A program made the translations under genes and the position numbers. The notes beneath the pieces are model-generated. The model had not been told where the DNA came from. It searched no databases and was given only the letters and a program-made list of their open reading frames with translations. Shown here piece after piece: positions 23,257-33,713 of a stretch of DNA of 64,000 nucleotides. How positions within the stretch are numbered: position 1 is the first letter of the stretch; every line of letters starts with the position of its first letter. Source of the stretch: Chaetoderma sp. LZ-2023a (lineage: Eukaryota; Mollusca; Caudofoveata; Chaetodermatida; Chaetodermatidae). The stretch spans positions 74,070,518 to 74,134,517 of the forward strand of contig CM067366.1 in the NCBI GenBank assembly GCA_034401795.1. Direction: 5' to 3'.

Positions 23257-24400
23257 ATTTCCTGCCGACCATGATATCATGGTCAACCATGGTAGTTCAT
23301 GGTTTCACCATGGTCGATCATGATTTATGTCTCAACTGACCATGGTCCAAGTGACCACATAAACATGGTCAATTGATCATGGTCATGCGACCATGTTATC
23401 GTGGTCGTATATGGCCATTGTAGTGTTATCCCTATTGACAATGAAATCATGGCCAATTCATGGTTGGATCTGACAACATTTTATACATTTTAAGTCCCAT
23501 CCTTGACCATGACATATCATGGTCCACCATGGTAATTTAGAAATTTCATTGTTATCTTTATTGACTTGATTGACAATAAAATCATGGTCAGTTCATGGGT
23601 AGATCTGACACGATGTGTTAACAATTTTCAAAGTCCCTCACTGACCATGATATATCATGGCCGAGCATGGTCACTGCAAAGTTTCAATGTTATGTTTATT
23701 GATAATGAAATCATAGTCGAGTGACGGTCAGATATACGTGACATTAGTTTTAAAATTTTTAGTCCCTCATTGACCACGATATATCATGGTCGACCATGGT
23801 TACTGAAGAATTTTAATGTTATTTCTATTGACAGTGATATCATTGTCAGTTTATTGTTAGATATGTCAGCAATATTTTTAACAATTATCAAAGTGCTTTA
23901 TTAACCATGATATATCATGGTCGACCATGGTTACTGAAGAATTCTAATGTTATTCCTATTCACAGTGGTATCATGGTCAGTTCATGGTCAGATATGTCAC
24001 CAATATTTTAAAGAATTATCAATGCCCCCCTCATTGACCATGATATATCATGGTCGACCATAGTTACTGGAGAATCAATGTTATTTCTATTGACATGTTC
24101 AGTTTATGGTCAGATACCTCAGAAACATTTTAAACAATTATCAAAGTCCTTTATTGACCATGATATATCATGGTCGACCATGGTCCCTGGAGAATTCCAA
24201 TGTTATACCTATTCACAGTAATATCACGGCCAGTTCATGGTAAGATATGTCACCAATATTTTAAAGAATTATCACTGACCCTCATTGAGCATGATATATC
24301 ATGGTCGACCATGGTTACTGGAGAATTTCAATGTTATTTCTATTGACAGTAATATCATGGTCAGCGATGTTACTCAATATCTAAAAAAATATTACTGAAG
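23257..24400. repeat. Palindrome-rich tandem satellite, about 120-140 bp period
   Basis: ACCATGATATATCATGGTCGACCATGGTTACTG recurs with start positions near 23503, 23643, 23772, 23903, 24036, 24156 and 24287, preceded by more diverged units from about 23265. Between them lie AATGTTATTTCTATTGACAG and GTTCATGGTCAGATATGTCA. ATGATATATCAT, ATGGTCGACCAT and CCATGG are all self-complementary, so each unit can fold back. No coding capacity. Confidence 0.9.
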
Positions 24401-24800
24401 AACAATTCCTGAACTTAAGGTCTTAAAATATCCTTAAACTGCTCTTGAATATTTTCTGGAGCAACTGAAGACCAGTTCATAATCTTTAAAGTTCTTAAAA
24501 TGATATTTTAAAAACTATTTTGAACATTTTCAGGAACAATTATTTGACTATGGATGGCCATTGTCGGTGTAATTTAATAAGGGAGGCAACTCTTGCACTA
24601 ACAAAAAGTGTCATTTTGCATTCAAAGTCTTAATCATTCTATTGCACACAAATTATGTATTCATAATTAATTATAACATTTGAATAGTAAATGCCATATA
24701 CATAGAAACATACCGGTAATAATTCACACTGAATAGTTGTATGCACTTTATTTCAAACAATGCCAATGTAGGTTAACTGTTCCAATATTTTCATAGTTTT
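24401..24800. other. No gene recognised
   Basis: AT-rich spacer with no recognised features. Confidence 0.4.
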
Positions 24801-25455
24801 ATGGAATGCAGTCTTCTTTGTTGACGTCATTTTCTCACTCGCTACCTTGGTGATGGAGTGTCGGGGTGTTGGGGTGGCGTCGACGAAGGGGATAGCGTGC
24901 GTACGTGCGTGCGTGACTGTGTGTGTGTGCGTTGGTGCGTACGTACACGTGTACGTGCGTGCGTTAGTGCGTGTGTGCGTGCATGCGCGCGTCTGTGGGC
25001 ATGTGTGACATTGTTCTCAATTGTACAAATACTGTCTGTCTATATTTTATTAATGTGTATATGTTATGTTTTTATGGGAAAGTTTTTTAAATATTGCCGA
25101 AATATGGCTTGTGCTTATATCTTTATGCGGGTGTTGTGTGTTCAAGGGGAATAACGAGTTTTTAAACTTAGCAATGACTGGGACTAGTTTATTTCCCTGG
25201 AACCCATACTTACATTGTTTCGCTTGTAGTTATTGCTCCCTTCAATTTTATGGAAAGCAATCTTCTTTTGCTGACGTCACTTTCTCACTCGCTACCTTGG
25301 TGTCGGGTTGGCGGGGTGGCATCGGCGAGGGGGATAGCGTACGTGCGTGCGTGCGGGTGTGCTTTCGCAGATGCGTGCGTGCGTATATGGCTGTGTACGC
25401 GTGTATGTGTGTGCGTGAGTATGAGCATGTGCGTATGCTTATGTGTATGCTGCTT
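24801..25455. repeat. Direct duplication carrying GTGC-rich tracts (copies at about 24801-25010 and 25240-25455)
   Basis: Both copies share TTTTATGGAA(T/A)GCA(G/A)TCTTCTTT, TTGACGTCA or CTGACGTCA, CTCACTCGCTACCTTGGTG and GGGGATAGCGT, then enter GTGCGTGCGTGTGTGCG simple sequence. The tandem CG/GT alternation is Z-DNA-prone and makes Val/Cys/Arg-rich open frames (24858-25154, 25066-25578) that are not credible genes. Confidence 0.75.
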
Positions 25456-25574
25456 TGTGCGTATTTCAGTAGTATGTATATCTTGACTCTTAATCATCTA
25501 CTGAATGAATTTGGTCAGGAAAATGGAATGGTTAGCTTGTTGAATGTCTGTTTGTGGGCCGTGATAGAGCTATC

Positions 25575-25700
25575 CTGAGGAGCTCACCACTGGAATTACT
25601 GGCCTGGTTATCAGGTGGGTCATTCTGGTGGTGAAATCCTGGGCGTGGTCTTCTCTTGACATGAGAAAGGACATTTTTAAAACCCTCTACAGAGGCCGGT
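25575..25700. mobile_element. MITE family B, half copy
   Basis: CACCACTGGAATTACTGGCCTGG ... GGTCATTCTGGTGGTGAAATCC, then GTCTTCTCTTGACATGAG, GGACATTTTTAAAACC and CTACAGAGGCCGG, matching the middle and right half of the copy at 47216-47424. Confidence 0.65.
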
Positions 25701-26130
25701 TTTGTGTTCATGTGCATCCCATACAAGTATGTTGTATTCAGGGAAAACAACTATGGTTTATTTAGATATGTGTTCATGAGTAAGTTGTTTCCCCTGAATT
25801 TAACACTCATTTTGCTGCGTATATTCAGCTTTCTTTCAATGGCAGTCTTCTGACTCAATACACCGGTATGTTTTATTCATGTTCATATACTATCAATTTT
25901 ATTGCGCTAATTGGGGACGATTTTGTAAATATGGGCATGTGGATGGTGAATATGTACAGAGGGTTATATCGAGGGTCATGTGATTTCGAGGGTGCGTACT
26001 CGTGAACGTTCTCACGCGCGCGTCGTTTATTTGACGTCATAAAAACGTGCGTATTTACATTTTTGACAGCTATTTCCGCATTTCTCGAACTTTTCGCAAA
26101 TATGTGGCAGAAGCAAATAAGTATTTAATA
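25701..26130. other. No gene recognised
   Basis: No coding feature; GCGCGCGTCG and TTTGACGTCA words near 26015-26040 only. Confidence 0.35.
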
Positions 26131-26608
26131 CATTTTATTCTTTTCATGGTGAATTGCATGTATTTTCACTTTTACTTTTTTAGGCATCATAAAAATGCCG
26201 ATAAAATTATACAAATCAACCCTGTTTTCGTGTCCGACGACATCTGCCACTTGCTGTTTATCTATATCCATTTGCATAAAATAGACATAAATATAGCAAT
26301 AATCAGCTGCCAAAATACCCAGTTCAACCCATATAGGCCTGATACCAGGTTCCTATATCCACCCATGCTACATTTTATTCTTTTCATGGTGAATTGCATG
26401 TATTTTCACTTTTACTTTTTTAGGCATCATAAAAATGCCGATAAAATTATACAAATCAACCCTGTTTTCGTGTCCGACGACATCTGCCACTTGCTGTTTA
26501 TCTATATCCATTTGCATAAAATAGACATAAATATAGCAATAATCAGCTGCCAAAATACCCAGTTCAACCAATATAGGCCTGATACCAGGTTCCTATATCC
26601 ACCCATGC
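26131..26608 (+). repeat. Near-perfect 240-bp tandem duplication, in frame with an open reading frame
   Basis: Bases 26131-26370 are repeated at 26371-26608. I see one clear mismatch (CAACCCATATAGG against CAACCAATATAGG). The period is exactly 240, so a 190-codon + strand frame (26047-26619) reads through both copies, repeating an 80-residue segment containing FHFYFFRHHKNADK and DDICHLLFIYIHLHK. The minus strand is also open in both copies. I recognise no protein family. The near identity means a recent event. Confidence 0.9.
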
Positions 26609-26619
26609 CTTTCATATGA

Positions 26620-27070
26620 TATGTATCAGATCCACTTTCATCGACCTTAACCTTAACCCCTCTAGAGGTATAATATTGTTACATGTTATTTATTTAATAA
26701 TTTAATAATTTATTAACAAATAATGAACAAACAATGACTTGATTAGAATAAATACATTTTTATTTTATTATTATTTTTTATTCAAAATTCTTTGTTGGTT
26801 TTGTTTTTTAGGTTGCTTCCAAGAAGGCTAGTAACAGATATAGGCCATATTCACCATCAGCCCTAACAGGTGTCTACATTGCAGTGAAAGATGAGCGTTT
26901 GCCAGTCACCAGGGCAGCGGTTATATATAATGCCCCTGATCCAACGCTGTGTGACCGAATAAACGGAACTATTAGCATTGAAACAACTAAATCGGGTCCG
27001 CGCCCGAGTCTTAATGTTATACGTACCAGGAAACACTTTAATTCCGACATATCTCTGATTTAATAATCTC
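26620..27070. other. No gene recognised
   Basis: AT-rich (TTAATAATTTAATAATT near 26690-26720) with no recognised gene. Confidence 0.4.
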
Positions 27071-27072
27071 AA

Positions 27073-27292
27073 CCAGGAGCGGATCCAGGAGGTCATTGGC
27101 CGGGGGGGGGGGGGGTGGTGGGCCAACCAAAATTTTAAGGGAGTAGCTCTTGAAAATGGGCTCATTCAGTCACCAGCAGGTAGGTAAAAAAAGAAATTGA
27201 CAACCCTGCCGGGGGTGGTGGGGGATGGGGGAGGGTGTGTGTGCATGTGCCCCACCCCCACCCCCGAGTGCCTCCCTTGGATCCGCCACTCT
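27073..27292. mobile_element. MITE with GGATCC-containing inverted ends and G-rich core
   Basis: Left end CAGGAGCGGATCCAGG and right end CCTTGGATCCGCCACTC are inverted repeats. The core has a run of about 14 G residues near 27102-27115 and GGGGGTGGTGGGGGATGGGGG, mirrored by CCCCACCCCCACCCCCG. Ends of the type GTGGCGGATCCAGG are widespread in animal miniature elements (general knowledge). Confidence 0.7.
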
Positions 27293-27740
27293 CAAAACGA
27301 GTTTCGTCTGCTAATGCTAAACTTCATTCAAAACCATTTCTGACTCGATCTATTTAAACTGGGCCAATCAGAAAATTTTAATACCTTGACGTCATGATAT
27401 TGCACCGACTAATGGTACGCAGCGTTGCATTCGGCAGCTCGGTTCACGTAATTTCTAAAATGGCTGCTATCCCAGCAGGTTTACGGGTTTGTCATACGCT
27501 CGAGTAACTGGCGATTTACGGCTGGAATCGGCGAGAATGAACAGTGTTTTTGAATTTCTACAACAATTAATGTAACAGCTTTCAAGAGGTGCTATTGAAT
27601 TTTTACTGGTTAGTGATTTTAATGACGAAATAGCGTTTAGAAAAACTCTGGTAGTGGTTGCCGATCGCCGAAGTGTCCTCGCGTGCTGGCGTCTGGCCCA
27701 CTTTATGGAACCCTGTGGCATAGCAATGAAGCCACCAGAG
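27293..27740. other. No gene recognised
   Basis: Contains AATGGCTGCTATCCCAGCAGG but no supported exon. Short minus- and plus-strand frames have no recognised domain. Confidence 0.35.
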
Positions 27741-27744
27741 CTTG

Positions 27745-27785
27745 TAGAAAGACAGTCGCCATGGCATAAGCTCACTTGGTTTTTA
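27745..27785 (+). repeat. Family D signature fragment
   Basis: AGACAGTCGCCATGGCATAAG then CTCACTTGG, as at the end of the repeat at 12330-12985. Confidence 0.5.
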
Positions 27786-27874
27786 TGTGGCTATATATGT
27801 TGTCAATGTAAATTAAGCTTAACAGTATTTGCCATGTATAACCGTAGTCCAATAAGTCTAGCGTTTATCCCCCG

Positions 27875-27990
27875 GAGTCGACCATTGAGCTCTTGAGCGA
27901 CCATTGCGCTCTTGAGTGACCATTGAGCCTCTGAGCGACCATTGAGATCTGGAGCGACCATTGAGATCTGGAGCGACCATTGAGATCTGG
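27875..27990. repeat. 19-bp tandem repeat, about 6 units
   Basis: Unit GAGCGACCATTGAGATCTG. The last three copies are identical; the first three differ at a few bases (TCG, GCTCTT, CCTCT variants). Confidence 0.92.
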
Positions 27991-28106
27991 AGCTGGCTAT
28001 CTCTGTCTGGACATTTAGATCATTTATCAGAATGATGTAGGTTATCTTCTAGAGATTACATGCTTCCTGAAAATCTTTATTGGACCAATTACTAAAGTCC
28101 CATTTT

Positions 28107-28141
28107 TGTCTCGCCTGCGAAGAAGAAAAAGCGAGACATAG
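28107..28141 (+). repeat. Left end of a GCGAGACA-bounded repeat split by the Gypsy element
   Basis: TGTCTCGCCTG (28107-28117) and GCGAGACATAG (28131-28141) form the left border. The rest of the repeat resumes at 34992 and closes with CAGGCGAGACA (35370-35380), an exact inverted match to the first 11 bases. ATAG at 28138-28141 recurs at 34992-34995 as a target-site duplication. Confidence 0.6.
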
Positions 28142-29197
28142 TGTAAATTAGTGCATACTTGGTGGATATTTGGCCTCATCCACAACACCTAAGATCTAAA
28201 CAAAGGAGAGGACACGAACCCCGACCCTGAGATCACGTCAACAACAACCACCTATCAGGATAGGAAGACAAGGGGAGAAGGCATAGTTGCCACCCTTTCT
28301 CCACCCCTCAAATTAGTACCACAATAAACTTGGAGGAATAAATATTAATTTAGTCCACAAATTATAAGGACAAATGAGAAAATCATTTGTGCGTGATCAA
28401 GATCAAGTTAATGTCATGGAGTTTCTTATCAGGAATAATAGTGGTTTATTTGGTTGATAGTGTCAGATTGTGTGATCAGGTCGGCTAGCATTTGTGCTTG
28501 ATTCTGAATGGTAGGACATTTGAGTGAAAATAAATTATGTACTGCTGAAGGATTTAAAACCCAATGTAATAAGAAATAAGAACGACCTTCGACTGAAAGT
28601 CGAAACCTTAGTATATAATGACACTGTCTCGTAAGGCAAAGGGATTATTTTGAAATGGTATTAGCTGGAAAAGCAGAATGGATAGAAATGGGACAGAACA
28701 TGGGAAAAATGTATCATCTTGTGGGCATGTATCATGTCTAGAAAATCCTTGAAAGACTGTTGAAATCTTTCTTATTACAACAAAAATTGCGACATCACCG
28801 TGTTTAATTGTCACGCGACATACTCTTTCAAGAAGCACACCGATCCAAAATTAGTATATGACAAGACTGTTAATATAGGAAAATAGCATATGACGTAGTG
28901 ACAGACCAGTGACTGGATCAGTATGCTGAACTGGATGAGGTGGGCCGAACGCGATTGGGGACTATAAAAATGGCTCCTGTTGTGAAAATGGGATCATCTT
29001 GGATCGTCTTGGCTATCTTTCAGAGTTTTGATAACTGAACGTGCGACAGATTGATGATTTAGTTAGTAGATGCCAAGATCCGCTTTGCTCTTCCCGCGCC
29101 AATTTTGATAAGTATTCAGCATTACTGTATATTCGTCGTATGTGCTAGTACAGATCTTCATCTATCACTTAATAAAGAATCATTACTTAGAATCGAG
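28142..29197 (+). repeat. Gypsy 5' LTR (U3 and R; U5 missing)
   Basis: Aligns with the first 1,076 bp of the 3' LTR from TGTAAATTAGTG to TTACTTAGAATCGAG. It holds a TATA box (TATAAAAA, 28963-28970) and AATAAA (29171-29176), marking the U3-R layout. After 29197 the similarity stops, whereas the 3' LTR continues for about 200 bp. A GAG word at both break edges suggests a microhomology deletion that probably also removed the tRNA primer site. Confidence 0.8.
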
Positions 29198-29473
29198 AGG
29201 ACACAGGGACAGATTGGTTGGAAGAGCAGAGCATGAGGAAAAGGGTGAAGAACCACCGTAAAGGACCACAGTGAGTACTAAGTCAATCTAAATTGTATCC
29301 GGCTATCACCAGGCAAATTAATTAGGGACTTGACGTAGGGCAAAAGTCCTGCGTGACTATTTGAAAACTTTTGATCTGTGAATCGAGTGGTGTCTAGAAT
29401 CCTTCGATTTGACATGCAACTAGGGCGAATAAAACATTGAAAAATCCAAGACGCAATAGATAAGTAACTAAAA

Positions 29474-30160
29474 ATGGCGAAAACGCAGACTCCAACGATG
29501 CCAGTAGATCATCTGTTAACTGCATTCAATGAACTCAAAATGGATTTGAGGACTGGTATCCTAGATCTCTCGGTGGTCTCCGAGAAAGGAGAGAATGACC
29601 GCATCAAATGTGGACTCTTGCACGACCACATGCGACACATTCTCCCATGTGACGGGCACATCCCGTCCAAAGTAAGAGAATATTTGGAGACCTGCAGGTT
29701 TGCATTGGATGCTATGGCCCTCTGTCAGCCAGGCCACGTAGCCTATATCGTCAGCTGGATCACGCGTGGCCAGTTGCACAAAGAGGTAGAGCAGTATTTT
29801 GCTACTCAGGACAGGAAAGCCGTCACGTGGGAAGAACTACACTCTCACATCGTCAAGTTTTTTATCTCGGCCAATGAGACAGAGTGCTTAAAGTGTGAGA
29901 TCGGGAATGTCCACCAGAAACATGGAGAGACAATCAACACTTTCAATCGAAGCTTTAAGACAATGGTCCGAAAAGCATACCCTGAAGACAACCAGGACAG
30001 CCAACGTATAGTGGTATGCGCATATGTAACTGCTTTAACCGACACTACTTTGGCTCGGTGGGTCATCAGAAAAGGGAATGACACATTAGACAAAGCCATC
30101 CTTTTCACCGAGCAACAAGGCGACATGAATGACCTTTTGGATGCCATGAATCTGAATTGA
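29474..30160 (+). pseudogene. Gypsy gag (capsid region)
   Basis: A 228-codon frame starting MAKTQTPTMPVDHL, 277 bases after the LTR similarity ends. It would form the structural particle around the element RNA. The middle (PGHVAYIVSWITRG, then WEELHSHIVKFF and LKCEIGNVHQKHGETINTFNRS) matches the retrotransposon gag domain style of a helical capsid with an F-x-R/K region. The frame stops before the zinc knuckles, which continue in another frame after a stop or shift near 30160-30250. Preserved length suggests this is the least damaged part. Confidence 0.75.
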
Positions 30161-30270
30161 CATGAGGAGCCGATGGAAACAATGCCTTGGGACCCGACCG
30201 ATGAAACTGACTAAGAGGAAATGCTGATTCGAATTGGACCCAGCAATTAAAAGATTTAGAGAACAAAATC

Positions 30271-30990
30271 ATGGCAAGACAGGAGAAATTAATGATGGAT
30301 GGGTTCGGGATGGTAAAAGGCCTTCAAGAAGAGATGCTGCGAGTGATGTCATCCAACTTAGCGATGCCGAGAAACCAGATGATGTCCCCACCAAAGCCCG
30401 CCAAGAAAATTAGAAAAACCGTTCATTGTTTTGACTGTGGGCAAGAAAAAATGACAATGACAGCCCGACCAACCACGTAAGGCAACTTGTTTTAATTGTA
30501 GCAAGCAAGGCCGCATAGCAAGAAACTATCGACAGTCTACCAATAGTAATCATCTGCTTCCCTGTGATAATAAACCAAAGCGACCAAAAACCCCATCACC
30601 ATCGCCGACATGTTGGAACTGTAATCAGACAGGACATTATGCATCACGGTGCCCGAACAATCGACTTCAAGCTAACTTTGCCCAGGCCCGCAATGTATGT
30701 TCAGCATTCGACGAGGCATATTGGAAATGTAGGAGTAGGGAACATCATGACTTTCAGTGTCCCTACTATGGACAACCGAGGACGGCATCCGAACACATGG
30801 AGATCAATGAAGTTACACCGGCATTGGGATCTGTGAATGTGAGACGTGACAACAGAAATTGATTGATGAGGGACAATGACTATGAGGACAGTGACGGCTT
30901 TATGTTAAGCAGACCTGGCACAGATGCATATGACAGAAGACTTCCAGAAGACAGGAGATGTAGCTATGCTGAACTGGTGGACAACAGACA
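30271..30990 (+). pseudogene. Gypsy gag C-terminus with CCHC zinc knuckles
   Basis: Nucleic-acid-binding tail of gag in several broken frames. An incomplete first knuckle is CFDCGQE (about 30427). A second (CFNCSKQGRIARNY, about 30488) has Tyr where the last Cys belongs. A third is intact (CWNCNQTGHYASRC, 30611-30651). A fourth is CRSREHHDFQC-like (about 30731). It ends with DYEDSDGF and YAELVD (about 30875-30985), the segment that also appears at 1-446. Confidence 0.7.
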
Positions 30991-30993
30991 GTA

Positions 30994-31278
30994 GTGGTCG
31001 GGAAACGCCGATGGAGGGAGCCAACGACCAAGAGGTTCCTCATCCGACTCACACTAGATTGTTATGGTCGAAATGATTGTACAGGTAAGCGTAGTATTAA
31101 CATCCTAATAGACACTGGTGCCAGTACATCACTCATTACGAATGACATTTGGAAAAGTGCATTAGGCGCGAGGCCCCTAAGGAAAGCGCAGGTACTTTTA
31201 GCTGTTATTGGATCGCTGATAGACACATTAGGCGAGACTGTGCCACATCTCAAAACGTCTATCCCATCCCTGTGGTAA
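30994..31278 (+). pseudogene. Gypsy aspartic protease
   Basis: A 94-codon frame with the catalytic signature LIDTGAST (about 31108-31131) preceded by RSINI, the expected strand before the DTG loop. It would cleave the polyprotein as a dimer. The frame ends early; the second half (about 31149-31610) continues in a different frame, running to the linker before RT. Confidence 0.78.
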
Positions 31279-31619
31279 TTGTGAGTCAAATGAATCATGA
31301 GGGATCACTGGGAGCAGATGCCCTGCATGTGGGTGGACCGGTGATGGATTATGGGAAACGGGAAATGCGGTGGTATGGAAAGATTTATGACCTGCACATT
31401 CCCTATAGGCACCAGAACACATACTACGCTGAAGCCAGAATCATTGAGATGACGGGGCACGAAATTATTGACAAAGTCCTTAGGGACAATGCGAATAATT
31501 TCGATACTGCGCGTCCCAAGGAATTAGGCAAAAACCCATTATTGGAATGTACCATTCCTACCAATGCCCTGCCCATTCAACAACGTCCCTATCATATGCC
31601 ACTAACATAAGCACATATC

Positions 31620-32450
31620 GTGAGGGAACAAATTCACGAAATGTTGGAGGCAGGGGTGATCCGGCCATTCCCCTCACTGTGGGAATCGCCCATTACGCTC
31701 GTCCCTAAAAAGGGCAGGACAATGCGCTTCTGCATCGACTATCGCCACTTAAAAGAATTTGTACCCCGTGATAATTATCCCCTACCAAATATAGCAGATA
31801 TATTTGATAGTATGCTAGGCGCTACCCTGTTTTCAACAATGGAATTGAAGTCCAGCTATTGGCAAATCCCAATGGCCAGCCAAGACATTGAGAAAACGGC
31901 GTTCGTCTGCACCGAAGGTCTTTTCGAATGGACACATATGCCATTTGGGAACCACAACCGTGGTGCCATTTTTCAAAGGTCGATGAGCGCCATTTTTCAC
32001 GGTTACAAAGAAAAATTCATGCATGTTTTTGTCGACGATATTATCGTCTTTTCCCGGAACGCAAAAGAGCATTTACCTTTAGTAATGCAGTGATTGTGTG
32101 ATCATAACTTGCAACTCAAATGCAAGAAATGTGACTTCGCAAGCAAATCCGCGGATTTGCTCGGGTACCACATCTCGGCCACGGGAATTGCACCTCAATA
32201 GCAGAAGGTTAAGGTTATTCGCGAAATGGCCCCGCCGAGAGATGTAAGCAAAGTCAGAAGTATTTTGGGCATGACAGGTTATTACCATTCTTGCATGAAA
32301 AATTATGCAGAAATAGCCTGTCCATTGGTTGAATTGATCAAGAAGCACAAATGGTTCGAATGAGGGAAGGAGGAACATGTAGCATTTGACAAATTATAAG
32401 AATTTGTTATGCAGCGACACTGTTCTCATGTATTCAAACCTCAGGGAACC
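31620..32450 (+). pseudogene. Gypsy reverse transcriptase
   Basis: Motifs in order: EAGVIRPFPSLWESPITLVPKK, RFCIDYRHLKEF, YPLPNI, FSTMELKSSYWQIPM, EKTAFVCTEGLFEW, MPFG and FVDDIIVFS (about 32026-32052). These are the classic Ty3/gypsy RT blocks. The first catalytic Asp (normally FSTLDLKSGYW) is Glu here, while the two Asp of VDD remain. A stop near 32091 and decayed frames to about 32450 (with LGYH and KLRE-type linker remnants) separate it from RNase H. Confidence 0.85.
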
Positions 32451-32454
32451 ATAT

Positions 32455-32830
32455 AATTTGTATACCGATTCCTCCTCATATGCCATCGGTGTGATACTAG
32501 TCCAGAAAGATGGCCATGGCATTGAGAGAGTTATTCAATATGTGCACACTTAAGGATACTCAACTGAATTGGCCGGTTATAGAGAAAGAAGCATACGTGG
32601 TAGTATATGCTTTAAAGAAATTGCGACCATACTTATTTGGGGCAGAATTCATGGTTTATACTGATCACAAACCCTTCAAGAGTTTATTTGTCAGTGAAGT
32701 CCAAAATACCAAAGTCCAATGATGGGCTGTTTTGATTGCATAATATGGGTGAAAAATTGAGTATATAAAAGGTGCCCATAACATTTGTGCTAACATGCTG
32801 TCCAGATTGAGGCAACCAGCCGAGGCAGCC
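32455..32830 (+). pseudogene. Gypsy RNase H
   Basis: LYTDSSSYAIGVILVQ (about 32458) is the first RNase H strand with its catalytic Asp. After a frame change, NWPVIEKEAYVVVYALKKLRPYLFGAEFMVYTDHKPF (32566-32676) gives the catalytic Glu and the YTDHKPF Asp. NMLSRL (about 32793) closes the domain. It would degrade the RNA strand of the hybrid. At least one shift and a stop near 32720 are visible. Confidence 0.8.
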
Positions 32831-32909
32831 ACCTTCGACATGGGAGACTGATTCCTAATGTTGAAGATGGAATATTGCCATATATACCTTTGGAAGCTTA
32901 TGATATCCC

Positions 32910-33675
32910 ATGTATAGAACTATGTGCGGAGCAACTGAAAGAATTTCCAGAAAATCTTATTGCACGCAAGCCCCATCAGCACTTGATGCTGAATATCCGC
33001 GACTTGTCCTTTCATCTAAGTACCACAAGTGGGTAATGGAACGAGCACACGAGAGAGCAGGGCATCAAGGCCTGCAAAAGACTTTGTGCTTAATCCGTGA
33101 CTCATTTTTATGGAAATCTTTGAGAAAGGATGTGATAGGAATGCTAGACCTTTGCCCTACATGCCAAATGAATCGACCCATCGCCACACATCCTACATAT
33201 ACAGAGATGCCCATGGCAAAATATCCGGGACAGATCATTGACATTGATCGGATCGGACCATTTATAGAATTGCCTAAAGGGAACCACTACATTATGACGA
33301 TAGTGGATCACTGTTCAGAATGGGCAGAAGCCTACCCTATCACGTCCAAGAAAGCGGAAGTCATCAAGGACAAGTTCTTCAATGAATATATCCCATGGCA
33401 TGGCATCCCTGAAATCCTGATAACAGATCAGGGGGGGGGGTGAGTTCAATGAAAAGGAGATGGATTTATACAAGGATTACAGAATCGATCACAGACGAAC
33501 CAGCCCATACCATCCGCACACTAACGGGAGGACTGAAAGATTCAACAGAACCTTGAAAGAACTAATCCAAAGAGGAGTCAACAATCAAGCAAGGGCTTGG
33601 GATGGGGAATTGGGAGCAGGACTTATGGCCTATAGGAATACTCGACACACGATGAGTTATACGCGACCTTGATTG
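32910..33675 (+). pseudogene. Gypsy integrase, split by a poly-G frameshift
   Basis: The zinc-binding H-H-C-C region (HERAGHQ ... CPTCQMNR, about 33040-33175) is followed by the DDE core: IDIDRIGPF (first Asp), ITDQGG (second Asp, about 33421) and TNGRTERFNRTLKE (catalytic Glu, about 33521). A run of nine G residues at about 33431-33439 shifts the frame between the second Asp and the Glu. It would join element ends to target DNA. The C-terminal domain is missing or lost in the sequence before the 3' LTR. Confidence 0.85.
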
Positions 33676-33713
33676 ATCACGAGGTACGCGTCTAACTTCG
33701 GCGGGTGAGCGTG

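Noticed and set aside
23257-24400. CRISPR-like array
   Set aside because: Repeats are longer and palindromic, spacers are mutually related, and the context is eukaryotic; it is a satellite.
24858-25578. Cys/Val/Arg-rich frames of 98-170 codons
   Set aside because: They read through duplicated GTGC simple sequence; composition is that of the repeat.
26047-26619. A 190-codon protein with an internal 80-residue repeat as a novel gene
   Set aside because: The opposite strand is equally open, the sequence is AT-rich and no family is recognised; the DNA duplication itself explains the pattern.
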